Positions 25,429 to 29,661 of a DNA stretch of 29,661 nucleotides are shown here, in pieces. The DNA comes from CAZVAR01 sp964625225 (GTDB lineage: Bacteria > Pseudomonadota > Alphaproteobacteria > JAJUGE01): contig CAZVAR010000025.1 of assembly GCA_964625225.1 (NCBI GenBank), forward strand, positions 1-29,661. The letters run 5' to 3'. The position numbers were made by a program, and so were the translations under genes. The notes under the pieces are model-generated. The model was not told the DNA's origin, did not search any database, and worked only from the letters and a program-made list of their open reading frames with translations. Every line of letters starts with the position of its first letter. The first letter of the stretch is position 1.

Positions 25429-26874
25429 ATGCGAATCCTCTACGCCGCCAGCGAGATCTATCCGCTGGTGAAGACGGGCGGACTCGCCGACGTGACGGCG
25501 GCGCTGCCGCCGGCGCTGCGCGCCCGGGGCCTCGACGTGCGGCTGCTGCTGCCGGGGCTTCCCGGCATCCTGTCGGGCCTGCGGGAGACGGCGCCGGTCG
25601 CCGAGTTCGGCGCCGGGGCCGGCCTCGCGGGCGTGACGCTGCGGCGCGGCACGGTCCCCGACAGCGGCGTTCCCGCCTACGTCATCGACGCCCCCGACCT
25701 CTACGACCGGCCGGGCAATCCCTATCTCGGCCCGGACGGGCGCGATTGGGCCGACAATCACCGCCGCTTCGCGCTGCTCGGCCGGATCGCGGCGCGGTTC
25801 GCCGAAGGCGGAATCGACGGCTGGCAGCCCGCGATCATCCACGGCCACGACTGGCACGCCGGACTGGCGCCCGCCTATCTCGCTGCCGCCGGCCGGCCGG
25901 CGGCGAGCGTGTTCACGATCCACAATCTCGCCTTTCAGGGGTTGTTCCCGCCGGAGGTGCTGCCGGAGCTGGGCCTGCCGGACGCTTTCTTCGCCATGGA
26001 GGGCATCGAGTTCTACGGCAAGGTCTCGTTCATGAAGGCGGGGCTGCAGTTCGCCGACCGGATCACCACGGTGAGCCCGACCTATGCCCGGGAAATCCAG
26101 ACTCCCGAGCACGGCGCGGGACTCGACGGTCTGCTGCGGGCGCGCGCCGCCGTGGTCTCCGGCATCCTCAACGGGGTCGACTACGGCGTCTGGAACCCCG
26201 CGGCCGACCCTCACCTCGCCCGGCCCTACGATGCCGACGACCCCGCACCGAAGCAGGCCGTCAAGGCGGCGCTGCAGGCGGAAGCCGGCATCGAGCCGGC
26301 CCCGGAGGCGGTGCTGTTCGGCGCCGTGACCCGCCTCACCCATCAGAAGGGGTTCGACCTCGTGCTGGCGGCCGCGCCGGAGATCGTCGCGCTCGGCGGT
26401 CAGCTCGTCCTGTTGGGTGCCGGCGATCCCGAACTCGAGGACGGCTTCCGCGCCCTCGCCCGCCGCTTCCCGCGGGCCGTTTCCGTCCGCTTCGGCTACG
26501 ACGAGGCATTCGCCCATCGGATCATGGGCGGCGCCGACATCGTGCTGGTCCCGTCGCGATTCGAGCCCTGCGGCCTGACCCAACTCTACGCGCTCCGCTA
26601 CGGGGCCCTGCCGCTCGTGCGCCGGACCGGCGGCCTTGCGGATACGGTGGTCGATGCGGACGAGCGCAGCCTGCGCGACGGCACTGCGACCGGGTTCGCC
26701 TTCGACCGCCCCGACCCGGACAGCCTGCTCGCCGCCGCCCGCCGCGCCGCCGCCACCTATCGCGAGCGTCCGGTCTGGACCGCGATGCAGCGCCGGGCGA
26801 TGACCCGCCGCTTCGGCTGGGAGGCCGCGGCGGAACGCTATGCCGCGCTCTACGCCGAGCTGGCGGAGCCGTGA
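25429..26874 (+). CDS. glgA: Glycogen synthase (ADP-glucose, GT5 family)
   Basis: This cytoplasmic glycosyltransferase extends alpha-1,4-glucan chains from ADP-glucose. The 481 residues match GlgA. The N-terminal KTGGLAD (15-21) binds ADP-glucose, followed by HGHDWHAGLAPAYL, FTIHNLAFQGLFP, TTVSPTYAREI and GILNGVDYGVWNP. The C-terminal domain has GAVTRLTHQKGFDLVL, PSRFEPCGLTQLYALRYG and RRTGGLADTVVD. It follows glgC directly. Branching (glgB), debranching and phosphorylase genes are not in the window, so they must lie elsewhere if the pathway is complete. Confidence 0.96.
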   Translation: MRILYAASEIYPLVKTGGLADVTAALPPALRARGLDVRLLLPGLPGILSGLRETAPVAEFGAGAGLAGVTLRRGTVPDSGVPAYVIDAPDLYDRPGNPYLGPDGRDWADNHRRFALLGRIAARFAEGGIDGWQPAIIHGHDWHAGLAPAYLAAAGRPAASVFTIHNLAFQGLFPPEVLPELGLPDAFFAMEGIEFYGKVSFMKAGLQFADRITTVSPTYAREIQTPEHGAGLDGLLRARAAVVSGILNGVDYGVWNPAADPHLARPYDADDPAPKQAVKAALQAEAGIEPAPEAVLFGAVTRLTHQKGFDLVLAAAPEIVALGGQLVLLGAGDPELEDGFRALARRFPRAVSVRFGYDEAFAHRIMGGADIVLVPSRFEPCGLTQLYALRYGALPLVRRTGGLADTVVDADERSLRDGTATGFAFDRPDPDSLLAAARRAAATYRERPVWTAMQRRAMTRRFGWEAAAERYAALYAELAEP

Positions 26875-26952
26875 GACCGCCGAAGGCAGCGGCTATCCGA
26901 AGTCGGCAACCGGTACGGCCGCGGTCGCGGCAGCCCCGGGTCGGGCAACGAC

Positions 26953-26978
26953 GCGATCATGCCGGCCGGCACGATCGC
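26953..26978. repeat. 26-bp near-perfect palindrome between glgA and the LysR gene
   Basis: GCGATC, one base, TGCCGGCCGGCA, one base, GATCGC: the arms match except for one A/C pair. As RNA it would fold into a long hairpin with a GGCC loop. No T-run follows on either strand, so it is not a standard terminator; it could act as one for the convergent genes or be a protein-binding site. Confidence 0.6.
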
Positions 26979-27041
26979 CCGCACCGACCGGCCGGACCGC
27001 GGTCGCCCGCGCTGCGCTCCGCCTCGATCCGGCGGCGCGGT

Positions 27042-27950
27042 TCACCCAAGCCGGCGCAGGAACGCCTCGAGGTGGTCGGTGAAGGCATCGACGAATTCGC
27101 GCCCGATCCGGGACAGCGCCCGATGCTTCCCGTAGAGCGCCGCGAACTCGAAGTCGATGCGCGGCTCGAACGCGCGGGCCACGACGCCGCGGCCAGCATA
27201 TTCCTGCGCGGTGAACGGGTCGACGAGCGAAACCCCCACCCCGGTGGCCACCAGACCGCAGGCAATCTCGGTCAGCGGGGTCTCCACCCGCAGGTCGCGC
27301 CTCACTCCGCGGGCATTGAAGAGGTCGTCGATGCGATGCCGCAGCAGGGTGAACTGGCCGAGCGAGATGAACACCTCCCCCTCGAAATCCTCCGGCCGCA
27401 ACGTCCGCTTCGCCGTCAGCCGATGCCCTTCCGGCAGCGCCGCGACCGCCATGGCCGGCGGCATGCGCTCCAGCATCACGGCGGGGTGCTCGACCGGCGT
27501 CGCCGCGAAGCCGAGATCGCACTGACCGCTCGCGACCCAGTCGAGGACCAGATGCGACACCAGCCCGAACAGGGCGAGGTCCAGCTTCGGCCGGTCGGCC
27601 AGGAAGCGCCCGGCGAAGCGCGGCAGGAAGCCGTTGGCGAGCGCAGGCAGCGCCGCGATCCGCAGCGCACCGGCGCGCCGGCCGCGCAGGTCCTCCGCCG
27701 CCTGGACGATCCGGTCGAGCCCGACGAACGAGCGCTCGACCTCGCCGTAGAGGGACAATGCCTCGCTGGTCGGCAGCAGCCGCGCGCCACGGCGCTCGAA
27801 GAGCGCGATGTCGAGCGTCTGCTGCAGGTCGCGCAGGAGCCGGCTGACCGCGGGCTGGGTCACGTTCATCATCCCGGCCGCCTCGGTCACGCTGCCGGTC
27901 AGCATGACGGCACGAAACGCCTCGATCTGGCGCGGATTGATCTTCGGCAT
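27042..27950 (-). CDS. LysR-family transcriptional regulator
   Basis: The 302-residue regulator has an N-terminal winged helix-turn-helix (about 4-63: INPRQIEAFRAVMLTGSVTE, then AAGMMNVTQPAVSRLLRDLQ) and a periplasmic-binding-like effector domain (about 90-295). The start at 27950 is where family similarity begins; the ribosome site is weak. It is divergent from a PotD-like binding-protein gene, with a T-N11-A inverted repeat between them. By the usual LysR arrangement it probably controls that transporter and itself. The effector is unknown, perhaps the transported solute. Confidence 0.92.
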   Translation of the reverse strand: MPKINPRQIEAFRAVMLTGSVTEAAGMMNVTQPAVSRLLRDLQQTLDIALFERRGARLLPTSEALSLYGEVERSFVGLDRIVQAAEDLRGRRAGALRIAALPALANGFLPRFAGRFLADRPKLDLALFGLVSHLVLDWVASGQCDLGFAATPVEHPAVMLERMPPAMAVAALPEGHRLTAKRTLRPEDFEGEVFISLGQFTLLRHRIDDLFNARGVRRDLRVETPLTEIACGLVATGVGVSLVDPFTAQEYAGRGVVARAFEPRIDFEFAALYGKHRALSRIGREFVDAFTDHLEAFLRRLG

Positions 27951-27973
27951 CGTCGTCCGGGCCTCGGAGAGGT

Positions 27974-27990
27974 CATAATAATCCGTTATG
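27974..27990. promoter_or_regulatory. Candidate LysR-type operator (T-N11-A)
   Basis: The inverted repeat CATAA (27974-27978) and TTATG (27986-27990) with a 7-base spacer contains T at 27976 and A at 27988, i.e. the T-N11-A pattern of LysR sites. It is 24 bases upstream of the LysR ATG and about 97 bases before the binding-protein ATG, in a locally AT-rich patch. Confidence 0.6.
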
Positions 27991-28086
27991 GGGCGTGCGC
28001 TTAAATGAATTTGACGCCTTCGGTTGCGCATGGGACGGTGACGTGCGGCCAGGCGCGGCCGCAGCCAATAACGAGGAGGCGGTTGG

Positions 28087-29124
28087 ATGACGGTTACGAT
28101 TCGCCAGACGGCGCTGGTCGGCGCGGCGATCCTGCTCGGAACGGTCACGGCGCAGGCTCAGGACAAGACCTTCTACGTCGCCGGCTATGGCGGCTCCTTC
28201 GAGCAGACGATGCGCAAGGAGGTCATCCCCGCCTTCGAGCAGAAGCACGGAGTGAAGGTCGAGTACGTCGCCGGAAACTCGACCGACACGCTGGCGAAGC
28301 TGCAGGCGCAGAAGGGCAATCAGCAGATCGACGTCGCCATCGTCGACGACGGCCCAATGTATCAGGCGATCGCGCTCGGATTCTGCGCGCCGATCGAAGG
28401 CCTGCCGACCGAGGATATCGTCAATGCCGCCCGTTATCCGGACGACAAGGCGGTCGGCATCGGCCTCGTCGCCACCGGCCTGATGTACAACACCAAATAT
28501 TTCGAGGAGAAGGGGTGGGCCCCGCCCTCGTCCTGGAACGACATCAAGGACCCGAAATATAAGGGCCTTCTGGTCATTCCGCCGCTCAACAACACCTACG
28601 GCCTGCACACCGTCGTCATGATGGCTCGCCTCAACGGGGGCGGCGAGAAGAACATCGACCCCGGCTTCAAGATCATGGCCGAGCAGGTCAATCCGATCGT
28701 GCTGGCCTATGAGCCGTCGCCGGGCAAGATGACGGAGCTGTTCCAGAGCGGCCAGGCGGCCATCGCGGTGTGGGGCTCCGCTCGCGTGAAGGCCTTCGCG
28801 GATACGGGCTTCCCGGTGGACTTCGTCTATCCGGAGGAGGGTGCGGTGACGCTCCTCGCATCGGTCTGTCCGGTTGCGAAGCCGAACGCCTCGCCCCTCG
28901 CGCACGAGTTCGTCAACGCGCTGGTCCAGCCCGACTTCCAGAGGGTGCTGGCCGTCCAATATGGCTACGGGCCGGTGAACCGGAAGACCGATGTGCCGGC
29001 GGAAGCCTCCCGCATGGCGCCGATCGGCGAGCGGGCGGACAAGCTGCTCGTCGCGGATTGGGACACCATCAATCAGAACCGCGACGAGTGGAACAAGCGC
29101 TGGACCCGCGAGGTCGAGCGCTGA
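28087..29124 (+). CDS. PotD-like ABC transporter substrate-binding protein
   Basis: The 345-residue periplasmic protein has a signal peptide (residues 1-24, VTIRQTALVGAAILLGTVTA, ending AQA-QDK). The mature start TFYVAGYGGSFEQTMRKEVI and the blocks GNSTDTLAKLQAQKGNQQID, GLVATGLMYNTKYFEEKGW and WNDIKDPKYKGLLVIPP fit family 1 binding proteins of the polyamine/opine/iron group. The exact ligand is not predictable; polyamines are only one possibility. GAGGCGG lies a few bases before the ATG. A PotA-like ATPase gene follows after 208 bases, and a divergent LysR regulator precedes it. Confidence 0.92.
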   Translation: MTVTIRQTALVGAAILLGTVTAQAQDKTFYVAGYGGSFEQTMRKEVIPAFEQKHGVKVEYVAGNSTDTLAKLQAQKGNQQIDVAIVDDGPMYQAIALGFCAPIEGLPTEDIVNAARYPDDKAVGIGLVATGLMYNTKYFEEKGWAPPSSWNDIKDPKYKGLLVIPPLNNTYGLHTVVMMARLNGGGEKNIDPGFKIMAEQVNPIVLAYEPSPGKMTELFQSGQAAIAVWGSARVKAFADTGFPVDFVYPEEGAVTLLASVCPVAKPNASPLAHEFVNALVQPDFQRVLAVQYGYGPVNRKTDVPAEASRMAPIGERADKLLVADWDTINQNRDEWNKRWTREVER

Positions 29125-29167
29125 GCGGACGCTTCCCCGCAGCATGGTGACCGTTCGCATCCCGGCC

Positions 29168-29213
29168 GGGCCCGCCCTTCGAGCGGCTCGCTTCGCGGGC
29201 CCGTCCGAACGGG
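29168..29213 (+). other. Hairpin cluster in the binding-protein/ATPase spacer
   Basis: The outer arms GGGCCCGC (29168-29175) and GCGGGCCC (29195-29202) enclose an inner CGAGC / GCTCG stem (29180-29190). A second, mutually exclusive stem CCCGT / ACGGG (29200-29213) follows. There is no T-run. Such structures between a binding-protein gene and the next transporter gene often protect the upstream mRNA and lower downstream expression (general knowledge; inference here). Confidence 0.45.
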
Positions 29214-29332
29214 CGGCCCGGCGGCGGTAGCGCAGAGGCCCACATGTCGAAGGGCCTCGCCCCGCGGAGCCGGCGGAAGCGGGCGCGCTGCCGAACGCCG
29301 GGGCGGACCACCGGGAATGGCATAGCTGTCGG

Positions 29333-29661
29333 ATGTCCTTCCTCGTTATCGACAAGCTGAGCAAGAGCTTCGGCGACCATGTCGCGGTCGCCGGGCTCGA
29401 CCTTGCCGTCGAGCGCGGCGAGTTCGTCTCGCTGCTCGGCCCCTCGGGCTGCGGCAAGACGACCACGCTGCAGATGATCGCCGGATTCGTCGAGCCGACC
29501 GGCGGGCGCATCACCCTGGACGGCAGCGACCTGCTCCGGGTCAAGCCCAACCGCCGCGGGCTCGGCCTCGTGTTCCAGAGCTATGCGCTGTTCCCGCACA
29601 TGACCGCCGCCGAGAATGTCGGCTTCGGGCTCGAGATGTGGGGCGTGCCGCGCGCCGAGCG
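29333..29661 (+). CDS. PotA-like ABC transporter ATPase, partial (3' end outside window)
   Basis: The first 109 residues of a cytoplasmic ATPase are visible: MSFLVIDKLSKSFGDHVAVA, Walker A GPSGCGKT (36-43) and the Q-loop LVFQSYALFPHMTAAENV. These are typical of polyamine/iron/opine importer ATPases (PotA/FbpC/CysA group). It is cut by the right edge, so signature, Walker B and any C-terminal regulatory domain cannot be seen. Its ATG has no strong ribosome site. It follows the PotD-like gene and probably energises the same importer; permease genes would be expected just beyond the window. Confidence 0.92.
   Translation, partial: MSFLVIDKLSKSFGDHVAVAGLDLAVERGEFVSLLGPSGCGKTTTLQMIAGFVEPTGGRITLDGSDLLRVKPNRRGLGLVFQSYALFPHMTAAENVGFGLEMWGVPRAE

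Overview
The window is GC-rich, densely coding chromosomal DNA with no rRNA, tRNA, CRISPR array, insertion sequence or phage gene that I can see. The gene content points to an alphaproteobacterium, probably of the Rhodospirillales type. The evidence is a RegB/RegA (ActS/ActR) redox two-component pair, a DUF1194 gene pair, a SYLF-domain protein, a TAXI solute-binding protein and many ABC importers for organic solutes. This placement is inferred from gene families, not from a phylogenetic marker.

Layout. 1-1115 (minus): livF (cut by the window edge) and livG, ATPases of a branched-chain amino acid type importer. 1305-1568 (plus): a small two-helix membrane protein. 1587-4978 (minus): a YbfB/YjiJ-type MFS transporter, formate-tetrahydrofolate ligase (fhs) and the C-terminal half of a phytanoyl-CoA dioxygenase. 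5081-5326 (minus): a glycine-zipper lipoprotein with its own terminator. 5573-6946 (plus): an M17 leucyl aminopeptidase. 7028-8475 (minus): a GhrA-type hydroxyacid dehydrogenase and a YjbQ-family protein, separated by an unusual G-run repeat. 8547-9182 (plus): a secreted ankyrin protein. 9206-9916 (minus): a SYLF protein. 10092-11114 (plus): cobT.

11525-15769 (plus) looks like one operon: an NMT1/THI5-like binding protein, an ATPase, a permease and a TrzA/SsnA-like amidohydrolase. It reads as an import-and-deaminate module for an N-heterocycle. 16006-17163 is a TAXI binding protein without TRAP membrane subunits, closed by a strong terminator. 17568-18440 is a luciferase-like oxidoreductase. 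18690-21418 carries regB, regA and a metallophosphoesterase. 21369-22906 (minus) holds two translationally coupled DUF1194 (von Willebrand A-like) genes. A 70-residue protein, a rhomboid protease (minus), glgC-glgA (glycogen synthesis), and a LysR regulator follow. The LysR gene is divergent from a PotD-like binding protein and a PotA-like ATPase that is cut by the right edge.

Most of the window is recognisable metabolism and transport. The least explained pieces are the seven-run G-tract repeat at 7973-8036, the half-length dioxygenase, the uncharacterised transporter-amidohydrolase operon, the DUF1194 pair and a 26-bp near-palindrome between glgA and the LysR gene. I did not find a clearly new defence or mobile system.
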